A DNA stretch of 64,000 bases. It comes from Melastoma dodecandrum. Taxonomy: Eukaryota; Streptophyta; Magnoliopsida; Myrtales; Melastomataceae. The notes under the pieces are model-generated. The model was not told the origin of the DNA. It made no database searches and saw only the letters and a program-made list of their open reading frames with translations. Position numbers and translations under genes: made by a program. The DNA lies in contig JARUPY010000288.1 in NCBI GenBank assembly GCA_029817715.1, positions 496,001-560,000 of the forward strand, written 5' to 3'. Every line of letters starts with the position of its first letter. Within the stretch, counting starts at the first letter, position 1. Positions 45,321-56,473 of this stretch are shown in pieces.

Positions 45321-45701
45321 ATGAATTCACGCAGGGTGGTGGCTGTGGCTTTACTTATATTTTCTCTCTCCGTTATTATCGGATCATGCACGGGCGATAT
45401 TCAACCGAAGGTGACCATGACCGTACAAAACAAGCTCGAAGGTGGAGAGGTACTAGGAGTCCACTGTGCTTCCGAGGATAGTGACCTTCAACCGGTGCAA
45501 CTACAGCCAGATGGATCATGGAGCTTCACTTTCGACGCAAATGTTTGGTTGACCACCGTCTTTCACTGCCGTTTTACGTGGCCGGGAAATGAGCACCACA
45601 ATTTCGTTATATATGGCGGCGACATGGAATGCGGATACGTTAATATTCTTACTTGCGGAAGCGACTGTACTCTTCATTGGGATATAAAATCTTGGGGGTG
45701 A
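45321..45701 (+). CDS. Plant self-incompatibility protein S1 family (SPH)
   Basis: The 126-residue protein has a clear signal peptide (residues 1-25, MNSRRVVAVALLIFSLSVII) and the SPH fold motifs: VTMTVQNKLEGGEVLGVHCA, WSFTFDANVWLTTVFHCRF and TWPGNEHHNF, with cysteines in HCAS, FHCRF, MECGY and TCGSDC. SPH proteins are secreted and mostly of unknown role; the poppy member is a pistil self-incompatibility ligand. The C-terminus stops at WDIKSWG. The related copy at 7673 continues for about 14 more residues after the equivalent Trp, and a one-base deletion near 45697 could explain the early stop. It is the best-preserved SPH here. Its promoter is shared with copy 1. Confidence 0.83.
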   Translation: MNSRRVVAVALLIFSLSVIIGSCTGDIQPKVTMTVQNKLEGGEVLGVHCASEDSDLQPVQLQPDGSWSFTFDANVWLTTVFHCRFTWPGNEHHNFVIYGGDMECGYVNILTCGSDCTLHWDIKSWG

Positions 45702-45855
45702 AATCTTCATTCTTATCTGGCAAAGCGCCAGGATTTACTCGTCCTCTGGAATGGAAAGTTCCAGTGTGAGAATGTTCCTGTGTGAGAATTTCCCTCAGAA
45801 AGAACTGATCCATGTACTCCTCTTTAAATAATTGGAAATCCAAGAAGAATGTTCG

Positions 45856-46882
45856 TGTACACGGAAGGCCTCGGAGGTGAGTCTGTTAGTATTGTTTAAT
45901 GATGCCATATAGAAGGTAAACTTCTGCTGTGTATAAGGTAAGCTTCTACTACTCTAGAAAATATTAACCTACAGGGACAGTCTGTTTCGTACTTTTTGTT
46001 AACTAATCATTAGCACGAATTATTTAAATTAATCGTATGATTACGTTCATATGGTATTTTATATTAATTAAAATGGTTCCAGGGTTATTGATCACAACTC
46101 ATCGGGTTTCTGTGAGTAAAAAAGTGGAAGGGCTATCTACATCACCTTCTACACTACATAAGTGTCTCAGTACCTTCTACTAGTACATCCTTTGTAGAAA
46201 AGCCGAAGAGCTATCTACAATACCCTCTGCAGAAGTGTTTTATTTATTCTATCAGTCTCGTATTCGCTATAAGTATTCAATAGTGAATTCCATCCTATAA
46301 GGGTGAAGAGTAGAGTAAGGCAATTGCCGAACCACTATAAACCTTCTGTGTCTCATTTACTTTATGCGCAAAACGGAAAAGCAAATTAACAAACACAACG
46401 CGAACGTCTGAGCAGAGACTCCAAAGGTCCTGCATCAAACATCGTACGTTACAAAAACCAATCAGATTCTGGTGTTATTTCCTTCGATCTAGCTTTCGTA
46501 GATCATCACTTGGTAGTGCAGAAACCTACAAGGTTCTGTAACAACTTTCTGCTACCACAAGTATCTTCCGATCTTAGAGTAGACGTTGTCGATCACTCTT
46601 AGGGTGGTCGGATATGTAGAACCTTGATAGAAGAAACATCCACCTTCTACATCTACCTTCTGCTACTGTAGAAACCTTCTCATTACTGCAGAATTATATC
46701 TTAGATCAGACTTTGGCTAATCATTCTCTCATCATGCAGTTCACTTCGGGATCTGCTGTGTACATGGGTTTCGTAACTTACAGAAACCTAACCTTCCGCT
46801 GCTGGGTTTTATTAGTTGTAAAAACGTTATAAAGGCCATTACACTAATTCACCCTCGTTTTAGTACCATTGTTACACCAACA
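45856..46882 (+). mobile_element. Copia LTR remnant inserted in SPH 3' flank
   Basis: The sequence has the same style of AGAAGGT/ACCTTCT hairpins as the element at 1-6926 and a matching LTR end (ACTAATTCACCCTCGTTTTA ... ACACCAACA). It is not followed by a primer site, so it is a solo or truncated LTR. SPH flank sequence resumes at about 47259. Confidence 0.62.
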
Positions 46883-47258
46883 GAGTCGAACCGGACCCGG
46901 TTCTTGATCGGAAATTAACAAAAATAAGGAGATAAAGAATTTACGTGATTTGGCCTATTGATTTACGTCTACAAGTGAAGAAGAAGATTTCACTTTAATA
47001 AATGGATTACAAACTACCCTCTCTAACCCTCTCGACCTACCCGAGTACAAGATCCAACTTTCTCGGTTAGAAATAACCTAGAAGCCTTTCCCTTGTTTCC
47101 CTCTTCTATGCTCTAAGGGTTTGCTCTCTCTCATCATTATGAGATATATTCTAATATGATCTAATATATTTCCCTCAAGAGATATATTATCTCCCTACGA
47201 GCGAATCTAATATTCTCCAAATCGCAATATAACCGTGTAAGGCCACAAAATCCTAACA
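46883..47258. mobile_element. Second LTR-like insertion
   Basis: This stretch (GATAAAGAATTTACGTGATT, then a CT-rich part) resembles LTRs of another copia family, read in antisense. Together with the preceding LTR it splits the conserved SPH 3' flank. Confidence 0.4.
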
Positions 47259-47830
47259 AAGAAAGAAAAGAAGAAGAGGCCATCTCGCTTCATCACGATA
47301 AAGAAAAAGTTTCTTACGTGAATTCCAAACCATTATTTCCGATTTTTGACCAACGAACGACTAAACAATGAACTCGGGATTTAAACTCCAGCTATCATAA
47401 ACCCTAAATCAAAGCCACGTAGGAAGTTACGAGTCACTGCTCCACATGTAACATGCTTTTACTAACTTAATACCATCAAATTATAATTTAATAGTCTCTT
47501 CAACTTGTCGTTAGAAAAATAATGATGTCCTTGTCGCCCTCCCCTCCTAAGAAAAATCGTCTTTCTTTCCTTTTATTCTTCCGTTTTATGCTTTATGCTA
47601 TGTAAAATTATATAATTAAAAATAATTAATAGGTTCAAATAAAAATGATTTTGATAAAAAGAATTCTTATGCCTTTCGATATTCTCCAAAATAACAGGTT
47701 AGAAAATAACTAATCACATCTAAATGATTGAGCAATGTAAATAACACCACAGATGTTTTCTAACAAAGCCACCAATATCATAGTGTATTTCTTAGGTAAA
47801 AAAAAACAATTAGTAGTACACAATAGAATT
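47259..47830 (+). repeat. SPH 3' flank, displaced part
   Basis: Matches 36640-37420 and in part 8490-8660. It is the continuation of the flank of the SPH gene at 45321. Confidence 0.7.
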
Positions 47831-49265
47831 ACTTTTGCGTGAGAGATTACGTATCAGTGGGGACACAAACGTCGACGACATGGATGACGAAGTAGTCCCT
47901 CCATTGTTTAATTCGGCCTCACAAACCTTCCCGAATCGGGTTTTTTCCAAAGTAATGGAGGGTAGAGTCTCGTCGGGATCTGAGGTCCATCCTTTATTAT
48001 CTGCAATCAAAGAGAATTGGAAAAACAAAATGAAGCCCGACCAATGCCGACGGTGTATGTTGCCAGCGTAAGGACTCGGTTTGCAAATATGGGAATGATC
48101 GACATGGTCGAAAAACATTGCTAAAGACATCTAATCTTGTTAGCGACGACACCCTTGTACGAGCGACTGTCTCCCAAGAATATTAAATAAAGGATACGCG
48201 ACAGCCACAGAAATAGGAATTACTACGATGACGGTGAAACGAGATGAACGGAAACAACGAAACAAATGAAAAAGGATAGGTTTCGACTGTCACAGATACA
48301 GCCAAAGCACCACCGGGACCGTCCCGGGAATTGAACACCACACAACCGCATATAGATACACCACCGATTATGGGAAAGCTCGGATAATTATCGACACGCT
48401 TGGAAATCCACCAAACGAAAAGAGAATCCTTTAAATTTATCCAAACTACTCAGTGTAATCCTTCGATTTCTTCAATAGGGGCCTCAAAAAAAAAAAACAA
48501 TCAAGTTTGATTCAACTTAATCACAGTAAAAATTTTGGTAGATAGGGATCCCATTATTTGTAGTGCACAATTTCTTGGAATGTGGGGAGTGACTTGAATT
48601 TTCACCAACGCAAACCATAAATTTCATTTCCAATGGAAAGGCAAATCCCTTATGATACACCAGATCCGTGCAAGCACGGTTTGCGGAGGGTTTTTTTTTT
48701 TTTACCTCTATTTCGATAGAAAAAATTATCTACTCCATCTGACTAGTGCGCAAAGTTCAAAAGACATTTTAACGGCGGCTAAATTAGATAAAAAAGTTCA
48801 AAAGGTTCTGTTTAACCCTAAACACAAAACTCCTATTTATAAAACTCCTTTGTTTAGAAGGTTCTGTTTAACCCTAAACCTAGCTCTCAGTTAGGCAAAA
48901 AAAAAAAAACAAACAATAACTAAAAACAAGATCAAATAGTTAAAATCTAAAGAAACTGGGCATGTCGACTATTGAACTGTCCGTCAAATAGGGAGATACC
49001 GACAAACTTTTATTCAAGGATAATGTTATATTGTCAAATAACGAGACTTTACCGTAAATTAATTACGAACAGAAAAGCAATTAATAAACTGAAAATATTT
49101 ACTTTTATTAGACTGCCTTAATTCACTGGAAAACAAATTTTGGGCTGTTTCTAATGCGCCGGAGCCCAACATCATAATGAATATATCTGTTCTCGGTTAC
49201 TTTAACTCGTATTGATTAATTCGCATCTGACTAATTTGGATCGTCGATGAACCTTTAAATTTCTG
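47831..49265. other. Intergenic, no recognised gene
   Basis: Short open frames at 47835-48130 have no family resemblance. 48780-48890 has an imperfect direct repeat of GGTTCTGTTTAACCCTAAAC. Confidence 0.4.
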
Positions 49266-49275
49266 TGGCATCCCT

Positions 49276-49535
49276 CCTGGTGGGTATGGCACCCTGGAAG
49301 AGTTCCTGGAGGTCACAACCTCCGCTCAACTTGGGATCCACGACAAGCCAGTAGGCTCCCTCGAGGCAAAAAGAAAACATAGGACTGAGGACTAGGGACG
49401 CCATCCTCAGGTGGCGTCCCACCTCCGCTCAACTCGCTGCTGTCTGCCCGTCACATAATCCTTTCCGTCCCGACGGCCCACGAGCTCCTTTCTAAGCTTG
49501 AGGAATATGTCCCGAAACACCACGGCCACGCCTAG
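49276..49535 (+). pseudogene. LOG: LOG cytokinin-activating enzyme pseudogene fragment
   Basis: LOG enzymes release active cytokinin from nucleotide precursors. 49276-49362 encodes [13 protein letters not shown] and [11 protein letters not shown], which contains the family signature PGGxGTxxE. 49449-49535 encodes RHIILSVPTAHELLSKLEEY ending at TAG, the usual C-terminal segment. The stretch that should join them (LLNVDGYY...) is replaced by unrelated sequence, and everything upstream of the signature is missing. It is a remnant of a LOG-like gene. Confidence 0.75.
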
Positions 49536-49739
49536 GTTGAGGTAGGAGACGCAGCAGCAACTGGGTGGGTTAGCACACCAAGTCGGACATATCCCAAGTA
49601 TAACCTTAGTTTCTGACCTAGTGGTTTAAGAACAAAGAAAGTCTGCATATTGTCATTGTTGTTGGTCATTGTTTGCCTTCATTTTCCATCAATATCAAAC
49701 ATAGCAATCTAGCAGTGGCCAGTTCACATAGGGAACGAT

Positions 49740-49890
49740 TTATAAGGCGACTGTAGGCACCTGATGCACAGGAGTAGCTAAAGCCATAGATTGCAACTTC
49801 ATTGCAGCCTTTTCAATAGATGTACTTCTTCCCTTCCTGTAGGACTCCTCTTTAACTACCATATTGTAGACATCATCCAATGAAGGTTGA
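49740..49890 (-). pseudogene. Copia-type gag fragment
   Basis: On the minus strand SLDDVYNMVVKEESYRKGR followed by KAAMKLQSMALATPV resembles the C-terminal gag of a copia family. Flanks are unrecognised. Confidence 0.45.
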
Positions 49891-50576
49891 GAGCAGCAAC
49901 AGAAATGGTTCAAACAGAAACCTACGGAGACCATCGTCTCCTCTCCCTTTTATTTACTTGTCCACCCAAAATGTACACAGTTGACCCGGGCTTCAAGCTC
50001 TTACACATCAGACTGCTTCAATGTATCTTAGCACACTCGGAGACCATTACTACATCAAAAGTGAACTGGGAATGACGGTGGTGCTTCTACAGAATGACTC
50101 TAGACCAAAATCGTGAAGAAAATTTACCAACAGCCTATCGCCCCAACGAGCACAAATTGATAGATGGAGGCACAAGCTGAAATTTACGACCAATTTTCAT
50201 TCGTTCGACCATTCCATCCTAGAAAATGGTTAGGATATTGGAAATAATTCTCAGCATGAAGCGTTCAAGAAGTCCAAACCTGCGGATCAATCATGCAATT
50301 CACAACAACAGCACAACCAAAAATAACCATCGGGAAAAACACCCGGTAGTTACTCCCCCGCCCACCAACGCAAGAAAAATCGCGACAGCAACTTACAGCA
50401 TCATCGATCTGGGTCACAAAACACCGGAATCCTGATTCCAATGGCAATGCCGACAGTAATGGCCGCCACCTGATAAGCCACAGAAGACCAACACACGGAG
50501 AAACACCCAATTCCCGCATCAGACAACCTTATCCTCGTACAATGCAACGATCCCCAAACGAACACGTAAGTCACAT
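49891..50576. other. Intergenic before the Tat element
   Basis: No gene is supported. Confidence 0.4.
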
Positions 50577-53500
50577 TGTAAATCCCCCAAATTGTGTATC
50601 ATCCAAACGGTGGCAGGTGGACTATTCTAACACCGTTAGCGAATGAATTACAATTGACTGGGTAACCGATTCCGAATTTTAAGAATTAGTTTACATGAAC
50701 TAATTCTTGCTTGAGTTTTTAATTCTATCCTTAGCAAAGTAAAACTCATTCTTAGCACGTAACATTTTACCGACTCCCTTTGACTTAGTTTAGAACAAGA
50801 AGAATAGGACCGGTTGATATTTAGTCCCTCTTATTCATTTCGTACCCGTTTAAGAGTCACCTTAAAGATTTGAGGACTGATTTGTAATTTTTTTTTAAGT
50901 CGTACTAATTTGAAAAGTGCAAATCAAATTCAGTCCTCAATCTGAATTTGCAAAGAAAAAAAAAACAAAAAAAGAGAGAAAGGAAGGAGTGACGAAGAGG
51001 GAATAGGGAGGCACACTGCTCCTGCGGCTTCCCTCCATAGGGACCGCAACTCAAGAACACCCGGGACGCCACTTGCATCAGTGTTCTCCCACCTGCGCAT
51101 GACAAAGGAGAAAGAACATCAGACAGGGAGAAAGGCTGACTGCAAAGAACAGCCGCAAGCAGGAGTCGTCATCCCCCAACAGAAGGTAGTCGTGACGATT
51201 ACCTACTCGGCTCCTTGAGGTGGGTGCCGCGATTAAGCGGAAAAGGGGGGGGGGGGGGGGCGACATCCTCTATTAAAGGAGGTGGAAGACAGAACAACCA
51301 AAAAAGCTCTCATTCCCTTTCTCTCCAAAAACTCTTCCAAAAAAAAAAGGATAGGCCACCGATCCCTCAGTCCGTCGAAGAACCTGGTTGATCAATCCTC
51401 TCCCCCGATTGACTCTGCCCAAGGTAAGCAGAAATCAACGCTACGGAAACCCCCTTGATGATCAACCCAAGCGGAGTGCTCAACGACAACAGCAAAGGGT
51501 AACGCCATACCTCGAGCTGCGGCGGTCTTCGACTCCCCTGGACGTAACAGCAGCGACAACACTCGTCTCTCACGATGACCCCGATTCCATTGGCTGGGAC
51601 CTGTGGTGATTGACGTCTCCCCGCTGCAGTGACGATAGCAAGTCCATTTACATGACCCGACCAACTTCACTTCTCTGCCTGTGGTGGAGGACCACGTCCG
51701 AGCTTCTCGCGGACGCACATTGGCGTCGCGGGAAGCTCTCCTTTTACTTTGACTTGTTTCCATTCAATGCGCAGGTATATACCATGGAGACGACAGCCGC
51801 AGCTCTCCGATCATGGCAACGGCATACAACTCCCCAGACGGAGGTTCCAACCAAGACGACTCTCCCTGATCTAAACGACCGAACATCGCCGCCTGCCATC
51901 ACCAGCCGCACAACCGAACTCCAACCTGACTCCCACTCCAGATACGACGACTCCAATTAACGCTTCAGCCAGCAAACCCAGCCCACGACAAAGGGAGAGC
52001 CTCCCATGTTCTGCACCAACAGCGGCTCTCTCTGGCATCGGCTTCCCGCAGCCGCAATCGACCTACCCACCACGGATCCGGCTACGACGATGCCCCCCAA
52101 AGGCCAGCCTCCCCAGATCTGGCTTCATCCAGCGACCCCGGCCTCGACATGCTGAAGCCCCTCCCTCCGGCGTCAGGCTTCGACGGGTTTCGTCCGAGGC
52201 CGTCTTCAGGCCCAGCCAACCCATGTAGCGCCGGAGACGAAGACGTGACCGCAGCGGACGCTCGTCGTGACGGAGCCGCTTCTTCCCCCCGCTGCTAACG
52301 ACCAGCTTGGGGTCGGGACGACCGTTGCCCAGCAGGCGGCGACGGACCACGCTAAGACGTCCGTCCTCGGAAGCCCTAGACCCCCCCCCCTTCTCTCGAC
52401 GAACTCATTCCCGGAGCCAACCGCGACGGATCCCTTACATATACGGAGACACCCGCTTCCAAGCTCTGATGCACCAAGGAAAAGGGAAGCGGTGGCCAGA
52501 TGGATCGGGGTCCCGACTAATCCAAGACGGGAGGAAGAGGTTCGTCAAGACAGAACCTTTCTGATTTCCGTCCAGACCCGATTGCGCATGAAAGGTAAGA
52601 ACACCTTTCTTTCTTGATTTTGACTTTCGTTTGACCAAAGCTTCGTGAAATCAGGCATTGGGGGGGTGAAACAAAAAATATAATAATAAATGAAATATAA
52701 AATAATAATAATAATTAAAAAAATAAAAATAAAAAAAAAATGGAAAGGAGCGTTGGGGGGGAAGTGTGTGTGTCAGGGCAAGTCCTTTATTGTTTTAATT
52801 AAAGAATAATAATAATAAAATAAAAAGGAAAAGGTGAAGGAGTGTCGTGGGTGTCGGAACATGATCCCGTTTTGTTTAATAAAATAATAATTTCATAAAA
52901 GGGAAGACACGAGAATTAGGCTTTTAGGAATATGTTTAGGTTTTTCTTTAAAAGTTTTGCATTCACAACTTACTGGATTCTTCGGCGTTCCCTTTTGTTT
53001 ATACGAATTCTTCTCTAATACGCATCACTAACGTATGTTTCCCTGCCTTTCATGAAAACACGGCGGAATCCTGATGAATATTCTCGAGCAACCTCGAAAT
53101 TACTATACAGGTATATAATTTTTGGAAGACCCACGTCGACGGGCTACAAAAATCTCCACTCAATTCAACTACAAACGGTAAGTCATGACTTACTTCTCAG
53201 TACGATTAAATATACGTCGATTTAATCGTTACTCATGCTGCTATGATTTGCTTCTCTTCTCATTTGTTTTGCATGTTAAAACAACGAGGAAATGTCATCT
53301 TTCAACATCGTGAAGGATCAACATCAACGGGCCACACAACGCCCGGTGAGTAATCATTCTTACTCACCAGTTAATTCCAGATATTCAATATACTTTGGAA
53401 TTTTTCTGACTATCGTCTTCTATGTGGTGTTTTAATTTTGCATGAAAAAATCAACCGAGCTTCATGGAATTTCGACAAAGCGATATTTCAAAGATAGAAA

Positions 53501-54353
53501 GCTTGAAGGCGCGTGTAACAAACCGCGCGGGTTGGATCTACCGCGGCCTAAAAAACCGTTGGTTCAGAGAGAAGCGGCATCAACCGTCATCTCAGGTACA
53601 TGAGGGAAGTGCGGGCTTCCCGTCTTTTCTTTATTTCCACATGTAACGGGTCGTGAGCCCAAGTGCATAGGCTCACGATCACCGCCCTTTCCCGCTCTCT
53701 TTGATCTCGATAATTGGTTGTGGTTGTTCGCATGCTTTAGGCCCGTAGGTTTATCGTCGCATGCTATTTGCTAAATACACATGAGTTCGAGCCCAAAAGG
53801 CTCGAATCGGGTCCAACGCCCGTAAAACAGTGACATGAGTCCGGAGTCATGCCCGGATCGGGTCCAACGCCCGTTAATCAAAAGCCAAACTCTTTTGGAG
53901 CAAACGCCACCTCTTCGCATGTTTAGAGTGTAAAGACTAGTAAGTAGAAATCCCCGAACCAGCTGTTTTTTCCGACTTAACAGTTTTTTTAAAATAAAAA
54001 GTCGGTGGCGACTCCGTAATAGCTTACCTAGGTTAAGCAACAACAACACTTTTACAAAACGGAGCCATCATTGGATGGGTAACGGCGATACGAGCCGCTT
54101 CCTGGATCCTCCCGGAATTTCCCAAGCGAGGTCTTAACGCAGCCTTTCGCTCGTCGCCTTCAAGGACTGGAAACGGTCGGCGAAACGCCCCGCAGATCCG
54201 CTCGGGAACCAAGGGAGGATTCAACCCGATGCCCTTCTACAGCGTCCGACGCTCGAGCCGGAACGTCGACCGGACTGGGCCTCGGGGAGCGGGCCCGGAT
54301 CCTCGTGTCGCCGGAGCCGCAGCGCGCGTGCTAGGCCGAAGGGCGCGCGTACA
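50577..54353 (+). repeat. 5' LTR of Tat/Ogre element (~3.8 kb)
   Basis: It starts TGTAAATCCCCCAAATT and ends GCGCGTACA, matching the ends of the solo LTR at 27392-33344. A run of about 18 G lies near 51245-51260 and a TATA-like TATTAAA at 51271-51277. Sequence after about 51290 aligns with the solo LTR (for example the ten-A run before GGAT near 51340). 53040-53460 contains quasi-repeated units, each with a splice-donor-like GTAAGT or GTGAGT and a TTTTGCATG end. Confidence 0.82.
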
Positions 54354-54360
54354 TCCCGGA

Positions 54361-54378
54361 TGGCGACTCCGCTGGGGA
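54361..54378 (+). other. Primer binding site (tRNA-Arg)
   Basis: TGGCGACTCCGCTGGGGA lies eight bases after the LTR end. It is complementary to the 3' end of plant tRNA-Arg (acceptor CGGAGTCG plus CCA), the primer known for Ogre-type elements. Confidence 0.8.
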
Positions 54379-55028
54379 GATCTGCATGTGGATTTTTATC
54401 GAAACGTCTTTACACTCGTCCACATGCGGAGGGGACTTCTTGTTTGCGCATGTATTTGTTTGGCTCGGTGCCTTTTGTCTGCGCTCATGTCTGTGTCTGT
54501 TTACCACTTTCTTAGTCATAATTAGGTAAGTCCCTATACCCGGGACTAGGACTTTTAGGGGGTCACCGAAAGGCACGGCCTCACTGCTTCCTGCGGCTTG
54601 TAGGCTATGGACCGGGATCCGCCTCCCTTAGTCCGAGGGAGGTCTTAGAAGCCTCCATCCGAGTCTAGAATTGATTGCTCACTACAGGTACCAGACGCCG
54701 CACGTGCATTTGCGAGTTGCTAAGTAACTGCTACTTGCGCAGGGACAGGTGTCAGGTACGCTTTGTGTGTAATAACTGTAACACTAACTTTGTTCATTTT
54801 TGCAGCAATTTGGGTTGATCACGGGATTCCCAAATTTCTTTTCTCCCTTCTCTACCTCCTTTTACCGCTTTAATGCATCCATATCCATCTGTAATCGCGT
54901 GAATGCATTTCAATTCACAATTGTTCTAGTAGTATCATACACTCTATTTACTGCACAAATCGCGTGCCGAATCATAATGTACTAGGATTGGGGATTGGAA
55001 TGTTATCATCTCCGGATGACACCCCATT
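54379..55028 (+). other. Leader between primer site and ORF1
   Basis: Non-coding leader. No further motif recognised. Confidence 0.5.
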
Positions 55029-56225
55029 ATGCAGGAAGACTTCATGGAGCCCATTGCGTTGCGACAGAAAAACATGCCTGACGTCCACCACCTCCACCAA
55101 TGGTTGCCACTGCTGAGGCCTTCCGAGCTCGAGTTCGTGCAACCCAAACTCAGGGGACTCTTCCACCTCATTAGCTTGGAGTTGGATTGGGCTCTCCTGC
55201 AGAACCTGGTGGGGCGCTGGGATCCGGATTCCTTCGTCTTCCGCTTCGGGGATTTGAAGCTGGCGCCACTCTACGACGAGTACATCCACCTTGCTGAGAT
55301 GTCCCACCGCACAGGAATACTGCCCTTGCCCCGGATTGACAAGCCGAAAGAATACATGGCGAGGCTTCTCCAAATTCCATCGGCAAGTATACCCGGACTG
55401 TTCAATTCCCAAGGAGACATCAGCGTCAATGGCATCATCGACCTGCAACAGACGCCGTACAACCCACGCATGGGAGAAAGGCAAGGATCGGCATGAGCGT
55501 TCATCCTGCTATTCGTCGGGACGATACTGTACCCGCAGAATGATAAGACAATCAACAAACGAGCCGTCTACATCACCAAAGCCATTTTTGAAGGTGCTCC
55601 TTTCGTACCCAACCTAATCGGAGAAACCAACTTCAGCCTCACCAACATTGTGTGTGAAGCCAGGCGAGGAGTTCGCAACCACCGAATGACCTTCTTTCCA
55701 GCCCTATTGCTGCTGTGGTTCTACACGCATCTTGGGATCGCAGGAGAAGCCTTCACAAGAGAGGACACACCGGGATTGCTGGCCCGCATCGTGGAGCGTG
55801 CCCGCCTTCCCATACGCACCTTCGTTGGAGTTGACGCGCTATTCCGTTCTCTGGAGCCTGCCGACTTCTACCAGAGAGCCCCCTGCTTCGACACGGAGGA
55901 TGCCATCCCATCCTCTACAAACGGATACTTCATTCCAATCGTGGGGTTCGGAGGCACTTCCTACTACGTGCCATTTCAAGTCCGACACCAGCTGGGATTG
56001 ACTCCGAAGACCAGAGCACCCCCACAGTGACTCTTTCGACCGATCAGCCTCGACGATAGGACGGTGAAGACATCGCTCCAGAGGGTGATCGCACACATCT
56101 CCCGCATATGGATGACCCTCACGGAAGAAGTCTGCGAACTCCCACCAGAGCCCGAGGAGAACGATCGTGTGGCTCAGTCTCAGCGTTTCTGGAGGAAACG
56201 TCACACTCAGTGGGACCGTGTCTGA
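55029..56225 (+). pseudogene. Tat/Ogre ORF1 (plant mobile domain-like), two nonsense codons
   Basis: A 398-codon frame precedes gag, as in Ogre-type elements, whose ORF1 product has no settled function. Motifs include HHLHQWLPLL, LELDWALLQNLVGRWDPDS, FRFGDLKLAPLYDEYIHLAE and later EARRGVRNHRMTFFPALL. This resembles the plant mobile domain/DUF7745-type region. The frame is continuous except for TGA at 55494-55496 and at 56028-56030, both where Trp (TGG) would fit, so two G-to-A changes explain the breaks. It ends at TGA 56223-56225. Confidence 0.78.
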
Positions 56226-56473
56226 CTGCCGACACACCACTATCGGGCCTGCGGGCCCATTCTATCTTTCTTTCAGTTAACTGTACTTTAACTTTTATGA
56301 CGATGTAGAACTTATTATCTTCTACCTAATTCGCTTCTTTTCTTTTGGGGGTTAAATTCGGTAACAACAATCCAATCCCTACATTAGACATGCCGTGCAT
56401 CATTACATGTCATGCATCCATAGTATCACCGCTTGATGCTAATCGAATGTTCTTTTGATCTCTCAAGACGGTA

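Noticed and set aside
48650..48894. 80-codon frame with long T run
   Set aside because: Low complexity and no motif.
51245..51260. Long G run as a functional quadruplex
   Set aside because: A homopolymer in an LTR may be replication slippage or sequencing error; no independent support.
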